A stretch of DNA of 64,000 nt from Gemmatirosa kalamazoonensis (GTDB lineage Bacteria > Gemmatimonadota > Gemmatimonadetes > Gemmatimonadales > Gemmatimonadaceae), in NCBI RefSeq assembly GCF_000522985.1, contig NZ_CP007128.1, forward strand, positions 744,001 through 808,000, in the 5' to 3' direction. Below are positions 51,180 to 59,003 of this stretch, piece after piece (position 1 is the stretch's first letter; each line of letters opens with the position of its first letter). The translations under genes and the position numbers were made by a program. The notes below the pieces were generated by a model, which saw only the letters and a program-made list of their open reading frames with translations, searched no databases and was not told the DNA's origin.

Positions 51180-51727
51180 CGCTGCCCACGCTCGGCACCG
51201 AGCGCCTGCTCCTGCGTCCGTTCGTCGAGTCCGACGCGGCCGCGGTGGAGCGGCTGGCGGGCGCGCGCGAGGTGGCCGACACGACGCTCCACATCCCGCA
51301 CCCGTACCCGGCCGGCGGCGGCGCGTGGTGGATCGGCACGCACGCGTCCGCATGGGAGGAGGGCGCCGGCCTCACGCTCGCCATCGTCGCGCGCGAGGCG
51401 CCCGACGCGCTGCTCGGCACGATGGGCATCTCGATCGTGCGCGAGCACGCACGGGGAGAGCTCGGGTACTGGATCGGCGCGCACGCGTGGGGGCGCGGCT
51501 ACGCGACGGAGGCGGCGCGTGCCATGACGGCGTACGCGTTCGACACGCTTCGCCTGCACCGCGTGCAGGCGCGGCACTTCACCCGCAACCCGGCGTCGGG
51601 TCGCGTGATGCAGAAGCTCGGCATGCGCCTCGAGGGCGTCCACCGCGAGGCGTACCTGCGATGGGAGCGGTTCGAGGACGTCGCGGTGTACGGCATCCTG
51701 GCGGCAGAGTGGCCTCCGACGGCGTGA
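51176..51727 (+). CDS. GNAT acetyltransferase (RimJ/RimL type)
   Basis: ATG at 51176 overlaps the DDAH stop. The 183-residue product has LGTERLLLRPFVESDAAAVE (residues 6-25), the acetyl-CoA loop IGAHAWGRGYATEAARAM (about 98-115) and TRNPASGRVMQKLGMRLEG (about 135-153). It resembles ribosomal-protein or amino-acid N-acetyltransferases. It is the last gene of the five-gene operon and shares only general family similarity with the acetyltransferase at 49241, so the two are probably not recent duplicates. A nested palindrome begins 26 bases after the stop. Confidence 0.92.
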   Translation: MTLPTLGTERLLLRPFVESDAAAVERLAGAREVADTTLHIPHPYPAGGGAWWIGTHASAWEEGAGLTLAIVAREAPDALLGTMGISIVREHARGELGYWIGAHAWGRGYATEAARAMTAYAFDTLRLHRVQARHFTRNPASGRVMQKLGMRLEGVHREAYLRWERFEDVAVYGILAAEWPPTA

Positions 51728-51752
51728 GCTGCGCCAATGCGCCGTGCACGGC

Positions 51753-51896
51753 GCGGGCGGTACGGCGCTGACGGATGCGGCGCTGTGAAGCGCACGCGGC
51801 GCTCACACCGCTGAACCGCGCAATACGGCGCAGTGCCGCGGTGTGAGACGAGGTTTGCGCCTCATCGCGCCGTATCGTCGACGCAGTACCGCCCGC
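51753..51896. repeat. Nested intergenic palindrome, GCGGGCGGTAC outer and CTCACACCGC inner
   Basis: Perfect outer ends GCGGGCGGTAC (51753) and GTACCGCCCGC (51886) continue as imperfect arms with GGCGC-type units, and a perfect inner pair CTCACACCGC/GCGGTGTGAG is at 51802-51847. It lies between convergent genes. It is the only copy of this family in the window. Confidence 0.8.
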
Positions 51897-51924
51897 GTCG
51901 GCCCGAGCGTCGTTCGCGTCGTGG

Positions 51925-53019
51925 TCACGTTCGCGTCCGCGCGAGGAGGATCAACCCGGTGAATCCGAAGATGGCGCTGGGGATCCAGGCGGCGACTTCG
52001 GGGACGACGAGGCCCTTGCCGCCGATGGCGCGGGTGAGCTGGATGAGGACGAGGAAGATGACCGTGGTGCCGAGCGAGAGCCCGACGCCGAACGCCGCGC
52101 CGCCGCGCTGGGTGCTCGTGGCGAGGGGGGCGCCGAAGAGCAGGATGATCACGCAGGTCACCGGGATGGTGATCTTCAGCATCCGGCTGACGCGCAGCGC
52201 ATTCACGTCGGCGCCGGAGCGGGCCTGGGCGGCGATGAAGCGGCCCAGCTCCGCGTAGTCCATGTCCTCCGGCGCCTTCGGCGTCAGCATCAGGTCGCGC
52301 GGCCGCTCGCGCATCTGCCGATCGACGAGCGAGTCGAACGCGAACGCCGCGTCGACGGTGTCGCTCGGCATCAGGTGCAGCGTGCCGCGGCGCAGCATCC
52401 ACCCGCGGGGCACGCGCCAGCGCGCGTCGTTCGCCGCGACGAGCGCCGTCGGGTAGTCGGGGCCCGTGCCCTTGCGCTCGATCTCGACGACGATCATGGA
52501 GCCCGAGTCGACGACCAGCTGCGCGGCCTTGTACACGCGCCCGTTCTCGCCCGCGTACGCGAACCGCGTGCGCACGTTGCCCTCGGAGGAGCGCGTCTCC
52601 TTGATGAGCGCGAGCCGCGTCTCGTTCCACCGCGGCGCGATCTCGCCGAGTCCGAGGTCGAGCGCCATGGCGAACGACGCGCCGGCGAAGATCGGCAGGA
52701 TGAAGCGGTAGAAGCTGATGCCGCTCGCCTTCGCCGCAGTGATCTCGGAGTGGCGCGTGACGGCGCCGATCGTGAACACCGTCGCGAACAGCACCGCCGC
52801 CGGCAGTACGTTGAACATCGTGTCCGGCAGCCAGTACACGTAGCTCAGCGCGAGGTCGGCCTTCGGGATGCGGCGGCCGAGGTACTTGTCCAGGTTCTGG
52901 AGCAGGTCCATGACGAAGACGAGCACCGGAAAGCCGAGCGCGGTCGGCACGAAGACGCGCGCGAACTCGCCGAGCACGTAGCGGTCGAGCGCGTGGCCGA
53001 GGCGGAAGCGGGAGCGCAT
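51925..53019 (-). CDS. LptF/LptG-family lipopolysaccharide export permease
   Basis: The 364-residue product has the LptG layout: first helices with VLGEFARVFVPTALGFPVLV (about residues 15-34) and LPDTMFNVLPAAVLFATVFT (about 64-83), the cytoplasmic coupling segment TRHSEITAAKASGISFYRF (about 88-106), a periplasmic beta-jellyroll (about 125-270) and three C-terminal helices ending LTRAIGGKGLVVPEVAAWIP. With LptB and a partner permease it pulls LPS from the inner membrane, so the cell has an LPS-bearing outer membrane. No partner permease is adjacent. Its -10 element TATACT lies 7 bases before the ATG. Confidence 0.92.
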   Translation of the reverse strand: MRSRFRLGHALDRYVLGEFARVFVPTALGFPVLVFVMDLLQNLDKYLGRRIPKADLALSYVYWLPDTMFNVLPAAVLFATVFTIGAVTRHSEITAAKASGISFYRFILPIFAGASFAMALDLGLGEIAPRWNETRLALIKETRSSEGNVRTRFAYAGENGRVYKAAQLVVDSGSMIVVEIERKGTGPDYPTALVAANDARWRVPRGWMLRRGTLHLMPSDTVDAAFAFDSLVDRQMRERPRDLMLTPKAPEDMDYAELGRFIAAQARSGADVNALRVSRMLKITIPVTCVIILLFGAPLATSTQRGGAAFGVGLSLGTTVIFLVLIQLTRAIGGKGLVVPEVAAWIPSAIFGFTGLILLARTRT

Positions 53020-53026
53020 GTGCCGG

Positions 53027-53037
53027 AGTATAGTGTA
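53027..53037. promoter_or_regulatory. Overlapping divergent leaderless promoters (lptG-like / dinB-like)
   Basis: AGTATAGTGTA serves both directions: TATAGT (53029-53034) is 8 bases before the rightward ATG at 53043, and TATACT on the other strand (53027-53032) is 7 bases before the leftward ATG at 53019. The gap between start codons is only 23 bases and neither gene has a Shine-Dalgarno sequence. Confidence 0.55.
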
Positions 53038-53042
53038 CCGGC

Positions 53043-53567
53043 ATGGACTTCGACCTCACCGACGGCGTGGCGGTCCTCGAGCGGACGCCCGCCGCGCTGC
53101 GCACGATGCTCGCCGGGCTCCCCGCTGCGTGGACCGATGCGACCGAGGGCCCCGAGACGTGGAGCCCGTACGTCATCCTCGGCCATCTCATCCACGGCGA
53201 GCGCGCCGACTGGATCCCGCGTGCGCAGATCATCCTCGCGCAGGGTGCCGACCGCCGCTTCGTGCCGTTCGATCGGCTCGCGCAGTTCCGCGAGAGCGAG
53301 GGGAAGTCGCTCGCCCAGCTGCTCGACGAGTTCGCGAGCCTGCGCGCCGAGAGCCTGCGCACGCTCGCCGGCTGGCGCCTCGACGACGCGCAGCTCGCGC
53401 TCGAGGGCGAGCACCCCGCGTTCGGCACCGTGACGCTGCGCCAGCTCCTCGCGACGTGGGTGGCGCACGACCTGGGACACATCGCGCAGACGGCGCGCGT
53501 GATGGCGAAGCAGTACCGGGAAGCGGTCGGTCCGTGGCGCGCGTATCTGCCGGTGATGGATCGTTAG
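53043..53567 (+). CDS. DinB-family protein
   Basis: This 174-residue four-helix-bundle protein has the metal-binding His of the DinB superfamily in SPYVILGHLIHGERADWIP (about residues 41-59) and ATWVAHDLGHIAQTARVMA (about 138-156). Family members include mycothiol- and bacillithiol-dependent transferases and stress-induced proteins; no thiol-specific features are visible here. It starts 8 bases after a TATAGT -10 hexamer and is probably leaderless. The DUF488 gene begins 2 bases after its TAG stop, which lies within a GTTAGGC word, so the two are one operon. Confidence 0.9.
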   Translation: MDFDLTDGVAVLERTPAALRTMLAGLPAAWTDATEGPETWSPYVILGHLIHGERADWIPRAQIILAQGADRRFVPFDRLAQFRESEGKSLAQLLDEFASLRAESLRTLAGWRLDDAQLALEGEHPAFGTVTLRQLLATWVAHDLGHIAQTARVMAKQYREAVGPWRAYLPVMDR

Positions 53568-53569
53568 GC

Positions 53570-54115
53570 GTGCACGGCACGGAGCTCGCCGCCGCGCCGG
53601 CGACGGTGTGGACGATCGGCCACTCCACGCGCCCGATCGAGGAGTTCCGCGACGCGCTCGCCGCATACGACATCGAGCTCGTCGCCGACGTGCGCCGCTT
53701 CCCAGGCTCGCGACGCCTGCCGCAGTTCGCCGGCCCCGCGCTGGAGGCGGCGCTCGCCGAGCGCGGCGTCGCGTACCGATGGATGGAAGCGTTAGGCGGC
53801 CGGCGTCGTCCGGATCCCGACTCGCCGAACACCGGCTGGCGCCACGCCGCGTTCCGCGCCTACGCCGACTACGTCGCCACCGAGCCGTTCGCCGACGGGC
53901 TGTTCGAGCTGCTGATGCTCTCGGGTGGTCTCCGCACCGCCGTGATGTGCGCCGAGGTGCTGTGGTGGCGCTGCCATCGTCGACTCGTCGCCGACGTGCT
54001 CACGTGGCTCGGCATCCGGGTCGTGCACATCCGCGACGCACGCGTGAGCGAGCTGCACCGTCTCACCGCGCCGGCCCGCGTCGTTCGCGGCCGGCTCACC
54101 TACGAGCCCGAGTGA
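53570..54115 (+). CDS. DUF488-family protein
   Basis: GTG at 53570 gives 181 residues. Diagnostic segments are TVWTIGHSTRPIEEFRDAL (about residues 11-29), VADVRRFPGSRRLPQFAG (about 37-54), GWRHAAFRAYADYV (about 84-97), VMCAEVLWWRCHRRLVADVL (about 118-137) and VVHIRDARVSELH. These are the standard blocks of DUF488, including the Cys-x-Glu and Cys-His-Arg positions that suggest a metal or nucleic-acid role. In many genomes DUF488 is linked to DNA repair genes; here it lies directly after a DinB-family gene and before a DHFR-fold gene 8 bases downstream. Confidence 0.93.
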   Translation: MHGTELAAAPATVWTIGHSTRPIEEFRDALAAYDIELVADVRRFPGSRRLPQFAGPALEAALAERGVAYRWMEALGGRRRPDPDSPNTGWRHAAFRAYADYVATEPFADGLFELLMLSGGLRTAVMCAEVLWWRCHRRLVADVLTWLGIRVVHIRDARVSELHRLTAPARVVRGRLTYEPE

Positions 54116-54123
54116 TCTCCGCC

Positions 54124-54768
54124 ATGTCCAAGCTCCGCCTCCGCTTCTCCATGTCGCTCGACGGCTACCTCGCCGGCCCGAACCAGAGCGTGTCCGAACC
54201 GTTAGGCGCCGGCGGAGAGCGGCTGCACGAGTGGGTCGTCGCGCTCGCCGTATGGCGCGAGGCGCATGGCATGACGGGTGGGATCGACAACGAGAGCTCG
54301 CGCATCGTGGCGGACTCGAACGCGAACGTCGGTGCCACGATCATGGGACGCAACATGTTCGGCGGGCACCCCGGCCCCTGGCGCGCGGACGCCCCGTGGA
54401 ACGGCTGGTGGGGCGACGACCCGCCGTTCCATCACCCGGTGTTCGTGCTCACGCACCACCCGCGCGAGCCGCTCGCGCTGCAGGGTGGCACCACGTTCCA
54501 CTTCGTGACCGACGGCATCGAGTCGGCGCTCGACCAGGCCCGCGCGGCGGCCGGCGGCAGGGACGTCTCGCTCGGCGGCGGCGCGAGCGCGGCGCGTCAG
54601 TACCTCGCGGCGGGCCTCGTCGACGAGATGCTCGTCAGCCTCGTCCCCATCCTCCTCGGCGCCGGCGAGCGCCCGTTCGACGGACTCGGCGACGACCTCC
54701 ACGGCCTCACCCTCGCCCGCACCGTCGCGACGCCGGACGTGGTCCATCTGCTATTCGAGCGCCGCTAG
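54124..54768 (+). CDS. Dihydrofolate-reductase-fold (RibD C-terminal-like) protein
   Basis: The 214-residue product starts RLRFSMSLDGYLAGPNQS (about residues 5-22), has GATIMGRNMFGGHPGPW (about 68-84), PVFVLTHHPREPLAL (about 105-119), VSLGGGASAARQYLAAGLVD (about 147-166) and a C-terminal VVHLLFERR. This is the complete RibD C-terminal/DHFR-like reductase fold; the partial gene at the start of the window is a more distant relative. It lies 8 bases after the DUF488 gene in a likely DinB-DUF488-DHFR operon. The substrate is unknown. Confidence 0.92.
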   Translation: MSKLRLRFSMSLDGYLAGPNQSVSEPLGAGGERLHEWVVALAVWREAHGMTGGIDNESSRIVADSNANVGATIMGRNMFGGHPGPWRADAPWNGWWGDDPPFHHPVFVLTHHPREPLALQGGTTFHFVTDGIESALDQARAAAGGRDVSLGGGASAARQYLAAGLVDEMLVSLVPILLGAGERPFDGLGDDLHGLTLARTVATPDVVHLLFERR

Positions 54769-54772
54769 AGAC

Positions 54773-54928
54773 ATCGAACCGCAGAGGGTCGCAGAGGACC
54801 GCCCCTTTCTTGTATGAACCACAGAGGACACAGAGGACACGGAGGAAACCCAACAAGAGAGGTTTCTCCTCTGTGTCCTCTGTGTCCTCTGTGGTCAAAA
54901 GCCGTTTGATGTCCTCTGCGGTTCGATT
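54773..54928. repeat. Nested intergenic palindrome, CCGCAGAGG outer and CCACAGAGG inner
   Basis: The outer arms carry ATCGAACCGCAGAGG and its complement, with a shortened right arm of one unit; the inner palindrome (54817-54896) has three ACACAGAGG units per arm. It lies between two rightward genes, and its right end is 12 bases before a promoter-like TATCTT. Confidence 0.92.
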
Positions 54929-54939
54929 GTCTTCGCGCG

Positions 54940-54945
54940 TATCTT
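54940..54945 (+). promoter_or_regulatory. -10 element of the nitroreductase gene, probably leaderless
   Basis: TATCTT ends 7 bases before the ATG at 54953 and there is no Shine-Dalgarno sequence between them. No clear -35 hexamer is visible because the palindrome arm occupies that region. Confidence 0.4.
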
Positions 54946-54952
54946 CGACCGC

Positions 54953-55513
54953 ATGCGAACCTCAGACGCCATCCAGTCCCGCCGCTCCATCAAGCGCTTC
55001 ACCGACCGCCCCGTCACGCGCGGGGAGATCGAGACGCTCCTCGCCGCCGCGACGCAGGCGCCGAACCATCGGCTCACGAACCCGTGGCGCTTCTACGTCC
55101 TCGGCCCCGAGGCGCGCCACGCGTACGGCGTCGCGCTCGGCGACCGCAAGGCGCGCAAGATCGAGGACCCCGAGAAGGCCCGCGCCACCCGCGAGACCGT
55201 CGCCGGCGAGCACCGCGCGCTCCCGGCGATGATCGCCGTGGCCGTGGTGCAGAACGAGAACCCCGAGATCCGGGAGGAGGACTATGCCGCGGCGATGATG
55301 GCCGTGCAGACCATCGCGCTCACCGCCGTGGAGCTCGGCCTCGGCACCCACATCAAGTCCGGCGCGGTGATGGACGACCCGGCGGCCCGGGCCGCGATCG
55401 GCGTCCGCGACGGCGAGCGGATCGTCGCCCTGATCAACGTCGGCGAGCCGGCCGAGGTGCCCCCGCCGAAGCCGCGCACACCCGCGGCCGAGCACACGGT
55501 CTGGCTGCCGTAG
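54953..55513 (+). CDS. Nitroreductase-family flavoprotein
   Basis: The 186-residue product begins TSDAIQSRRSIKRFTDRPV (residues 3-21), the FMN-binding RRSIRxF pattern, continues AATQAPNHRLTNPWRFYVL (about 32-50) and has YAAAMMAVQTIALTAVELGL (about 108-127) and GTHIKSGAV, then ERIVALINVGEPAE (about 155-168). The length suits the short NADH-dependent nitroreductases that act as FMN dimers on nitroaromatics or quinones. The physiological substrate is unknown. The VOC gene follows 95 bases later, with a weak GAGCTGCGAGCC symmetry in between. Confidence 0.93.
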   Translation: MRTSDAIQSRRSIKRFTDRPVTRGEIETLLAAATQAPNHRLTNPWRFYVLGPEARHAYGVALGDRKARKIEDPEKARATRETVAGEHRALPAMIAVAVVQNENPEIREEDYAAAMMAVQTIALTAVELGLGTHIKSGAVMDDPAARAAIGVRDGERIVALINVGEPAEVPPPKPRTPAAEHTVWLP

Positions 55514-55608
55514 GCTCCCGTCACAGCCATGTCGAGCTGCGAGCCTCGGCTCCGACTCGGGAGTGAAGGCCCCGATACCGAACCCACTTCATTCCGAGGA
55601 TCCGCCCC

Positions 55609-56070
55609 ATGCTCGACATCAAGCCCTGCCTCTGGTTCCAGTCCCAGGCCGAGGACGCCGCGAGCTTCTACGTCTCCGTCTTCCCGAACTCCCGCGTCGG
55701 CTCGGTGATGCGCGGCGCCCCGGACGCCCCGCCGATCGCGGTGGAGCTCGTGATCGACGGCAAACCGGTCCTCGCCCTGAACGGTCGGCCTCAGAACGGC
55801 TTCACCGACGCCAGCTCGTTCGTCGTCACCTGCGAGACGCAGGCGGACATCGACCGGTACTGGGACGCCCTCACCCGCGACGGCGGCGCCGAGGGGAGGT
55901 GCGGCTGGCTCACCGACCGGTACGGGGTCTCCTGGCAGATCGTCCCCCGTGCCCTCGGCTCCCTCCTCGGCGGCTCCGACCCCGCCGCGTCCGGCAGGGC
56001 GATGCAGGCGATGCTCGGCATGGGCAAGCTCGACATCGCGGCGCTGGAGCGGGCCCGGGCGACGGCCTAG
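55609..56070 (+). CDS. VOC-family protein (PhnB/3-demethylubiquinone methyltransferase-like domain)
   Basis: The 153-residue product has IKPCLWFQSQAEDAASFYVS (about residues 4-23), VFPNSRVGSVMRGAPDAPP (about 24-42), VELVIDGKPVLALNGRPQ and the second half with DIDRYWDALTRDGGAEGRCG (about 80-99) and LTDRYGVSWQIVPRAL (about 101-116). This is the standard PhnB-like vicinal-oxygen-chelate fold. Such proteins are common near ECF and YCII genes in other genomes. No catalytic function is assigned. GAGG lies upstream of the ATG at suitable spacing. Confidence 0.92.
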   Translation: MLDIKPCLWFQSQAEDAASFYVSVFPNSRVGSVMRGAPDAPPIAVELVIDGKPVLALNGRPQNGFTDASSFVVTCETQADIDRYWDALTRDGGAEGRCGWLTDRYGVSWQIVPRALGSLLGGSDPAASGRAMQAMLGMGKLDIAALERARATA

Positions 56071-56071
56071 C

Positions 56072-56327
56072 CGTCTCACGCGGAGCGCGGCGCCTTTCGT
56101 GGGGCACGGCTCCTCGCATGGAGACGCGGATGGCGCGGATGACGCGGATTCGCGCGGAGAACACCGACACATTCTTGGTAGCTCTCCGCGTGATCCGCGT
56201 CATCCGCGAGATCCGCGTCTCCCCTTCGACGAGCCGTGCCCGGCGCACTCGACGTGCCCGGTGCGACGAAGCCGGACCCCAGGTCCGTGCCGTTCGCCGA
56301 GCCCTCGGCGTCTCCGTGTGAGAGACG
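56072..56327. repeat. Triple-nested intergenic palindrome, GCGGATGACGCGGAT inner
   Basis: Three levels are visible: GTCTCACGCGGAG against CTCCGTGTGAGAGAC (outermost), GGGCACGGCTC against GAGCCGTGCCC (perfect, 56102 and 56231), and inner arms of ACGCGGATGGCGCGGATG units against CATCCGCGAGATCCGCGTC (56121-56221). It fills most of the gap before the permease; 56328-56511 shows no further feature apart from the gene leader. Confidence 0.85.
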
Positions 56328-56511
56328 CCTGCGGGTTCGCACGGCCCCGTCCGCCGTCCGGAGCGGACGCCGACAGGAGATGACGCGCGTCGTGTCGATT
56401 CCGGCGCCGGTCGATCGTCGATGTCATGAAGCTGTGAAGGCGGCCGGTGAGTCGTTTCGCCGGGCTCCGCCGAACCGTAGGTTGGCGATCCCGTCCTCCC
56501 CCCGCCCCGCC

Positions 56512-58968
56512 ATGCTCCTCCACGACCTCCGCTACGCGGCCCGCTCCCTGACGCGCGCCCGGGGTTTCACCCTCGCCGTCGTCCTCACGCTCGGACTCGG
56601 CATCGGTGCCAACACCGCCATCTTCAGCGTCGTGCGCGGCGTGCTCCTGAAGCCGCTGCCGCACCGGGACGGCGACCGCCTGATCTACCTGCGGCAGTCC
56701 ATCAAGGGACCCGGGGGCGAGAACATCGCGTTCTCGGTTCCCGAGATCAACGACTTCCGCCAGGGCGCGAAGTCGCTCCAGGGGGTGGCCGAGTACTCGC
56801 CGCTCACGCTGACCATGCTGCGCGCCGACGGCACCGACCCGGTGCGGATCAACGTCGGCCTCGTGACCGGCAACTTCTTCCAGGTCATGGGGCTGCACAC
56901 GATTCTCGGCCGGCAGACGAACGACGCCGACGACGGCCCGAAGCCACCCCCGGTGATGGTGCTGACCTACGACTACTGGAAGTCGCACTTCGGCGGCGAC
57001 CCGAAGGTGATCGGCCAGGTGGTGCGCGTGGAGGGGAAGCCGGCGACGATCGTCGGCGTGGCGCAGCCGGCGCCGTTCTTCCCCGGCCGCTACGACGCGC
57101 TCATGAACATGGTGATCAGCGAGCACCACGTGAGCGCGACGATGGTGCAGGGCCGCTCGCACCGCATGACCGAGATGATCGCGCGGCTCGCGCCCGGCGT
57201 GTCGGTCGAGCAGGCGCGCACCGAGGTGGCGACGATCCGCCGGCGGGTGCAGGCGCAGTTCGTCCAGGACTACGACCCGGGCTCGGGCTACAAGGTGGAC
57301 GTGCTGCCGTTCCGCGAGGTGCTCGGCGAGAAGGCGCGCCTCACGCTCGGGCTGCTCATGGCGGCGGCGGTGTTCGTCATGATCATCTCGTGCGCGAACG
57401 TCACGAACCTCACGCTGATGCGCGGCGTCCGGCGCGAGCACGAGCTCGTGGTGCGCGCCGCGGTCGGTGCCGGCACCGCGCCGCTCCGCCGCCTCATGCT
57501 CGCCGAGAACCTGCTGCTCGCCAGCGCCGGTGCGCTGCTGGGCCTCGTGCTCGCGTTCGGCGGCGTCGGCCTGCTCACGAGCTTCGCCGAGCGCTACTCG
57601 CCGCGCGCCGACGAGATCCGCATCGACGGCATGGTGCTCGGCTTCACCGTCGCCGTGACGTTGGGCGTCGCGCTGCTGCTGTCGTACGCGCCGCGGCTGC
57701 CGAAGGAGGGCACGCTCGGCGGGTGGGTCGCCGCCGGCGTGTCGCGCGTCAGCGGCAGCCTGCGCAAGCAGCGCATGCAGCGCTCGCTCGTCGTCGCGCA
57801 GATCGCGGTGTCCGTCGTGCTGCTCGCCGGCGCGGGGCTGCTCACGCGCACGATGATGCGCCTCGCGAGCGTCGACGACGGCTTGAAGCGCGGCGAGGTG
57901 CTGACGATGGAGGTGCCGCTCATCATGGGCGAGCGCAGCGACGCCGACTCGCGCGCGCTGTATCAGCGCATCAGCGACGAGGTGCAGGGACTTCCCGGCG
58001 TGCAGGCCGTGGGCGTGGGCTCGACGATGCCGCTCCGCTCCACGCAGTTCCAACTCGACGTGAAGGCCGAGGGGCGCGCGCTCGCCGCCGGCGAGGCGCA
58101 GCCGCACGCCGAGCTCCGCTCCGCCGACCCGGGCTACTTCCGCGCGGCGGGGATCCCGCTGGTCGCCGGCCGCGACTTCGTGGCGACGGACCGCGACAGC
58201 GCGGCGCGCGTCGTCGTGGTGAACAAGACGCTGGCCGAGAAGTTCTGGCCCGGCCGCGACCCGATCGGGCAGCGCGTCGCGTGGACGGGACCGGTGCTGC
58301 AGTTCATCGGCATGAAGGAGGACCAGTGGATGACGGTGGTCGGCGTGGTGGCCGACACGCGTGACGGTGGTCTCGACGCCGAGCCGCGCAACGTCGTCTT
58401 CCAGCCGTTCGCGCAGACGCCGGTCTTTCAGGGCGGCGGCCTCGTGGTGCGCACCGGCAGCGTCGCGGCGAACCTCGCGCCCAACGTGATGCGCGTCGTC
58501 CGCGCCGTCGCGCCGCGCGAGCCGATCGAGCACGTGCTCACTGTCGGGCAGATCCGCGAGGAGAGCGTCGCGCCGCGGCGGCTCAACGCGGCGCTCGTGT
58601 CGTCGTTCGGCATCCTCGCCGTCATCATCGCGGCGGTCGGCATCGCGGGCGTGCTCGCGTTCTCGGTGAGCGCGCGCACCACGGAGATCGGCATCCGCAT
58701 GAGCCTCGGCGCCACGCGCTCCGCGGTGCATCGCATGGTGCTCGGCGAGGGCGGCGTGCTGCTCGTCGTCGGCCTCGTGCTCGGCGTCGTCGGCGCGCTC
58801 GTCGTCACGCGGCTGATGGCGGGGCTGCTGTTCGGCGTGTCGCCGTACGATCCGGTGACGCTCTCCGTCGTCGCGGTGGTGATGGCCGCGGTCGGTGTCG
58901 CGGCGTGCTGGCTGCCGGCGCGGCGCGCCGCGGCGATCCATCCGACGATCGCGATCCGGGGGCGATGA
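56512..58968 (+). CDS. Orphan ABC-type permease, ADOP-like (MacB/FtsX domains)
   Basis: The start is ATG at 56512 (MLLHDLRYAARSLTRARGF); the frame is open far upstream through the palindrome, but that part is not coding-like. The 818-residue product has a first helix (FTLAVVLTLGLGIGANTAIF), a MacB-like periplasmic domain, an FtsX unit with RGVRREHELVVRAAVGAGT (about residues 304-322), a short cytoplasmic linker, a second periplasmic domain and a C-terminal FtsX unit with ARTTEIGIRMSLGATRSA (about 719-736). No ATPase or PadR is adjacent. It is the third such permease in the window and differs from the other two in the N-terminus. Confidence 0.93.
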   Translation: MLLHDLRYAARSLTRARGFTLAVVLTLGLGIGANTAIFSVVRGVLLKPLPHRDGDRLIYLRQSIKGPGGENIAFSVPEINDFRQGAKSLQGVAEYSPLTLTMLRADGTDPVRINVGLVTGNFFQVMGLHTILGRQTNDADDGPKPPPVMVLTYDYWKSHFGGDPKVIGQVVRVEGKPATIVGVAQPAPFFPGRYDALMNMVISEHHVSATMVQGRSHRMTEMIARLAPGVSVEQARTEVATIRRRVQAQFVQDYDPGSGYKVDVLPFREVLGEKARLTLGLLMAAAVFVMIISCANVTNLTLMRGVRREHELVVRAAVGAGTAPLRRLMLAENLLLASAGALLGLVLAFGGVGLLTSFAERYSPRADEIRIDGMVLGFTVAVTLGVALLLSYAPRLPKEGTLGGWVAAGVSRVSGSLRKQRMQRSLVVAQIAVSVVLLAGAGLLTRTMMRLASVDDGLKRGEVLTMEVPLIMGERSDADSRALYQRISDEVQGLPGVQAVGVGSTMPLRSTQFQLDVKAEGRALAAGEAQPHAELRSADPGYFRAAGIPLVAGRDFVATDRDSAARVVVVNKTLAEKFWPGRDPIGQRVAWTGPVLQFIGMKEDQWMTVVGVVADTRDGGLDAEPRNVVFQPFAQTPVFQGGGLVVRTGSVAANLAPNVMRVVRAVAPREPIEHVLTVGQIREESVAPRRLNAALVSSFGILAVIIAAVGIAGVLAFSVSARTTEIGIRMSLGATRSAVHRMVLGEGGVLLVVGLVLGVVGALVVTRLMAGLLFGVSPYDPVTLSVVAVVMAAVGVAACWLPARRAAAIHPTIAIRGR

Positions 58969-59003
58969 GCGGCTAGGTTACGGGCGAACCTCCGCCCGAT
59001 CGA

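Noticed and set aside
55514-55608. Symmetry GAGCTGCGAGCCTCGGCTC between the nitroreductase and VOC genes as another repeat element
   Set aside because: It is short and imperfect, lacks tandem units and has no copy elsewhere in the window.
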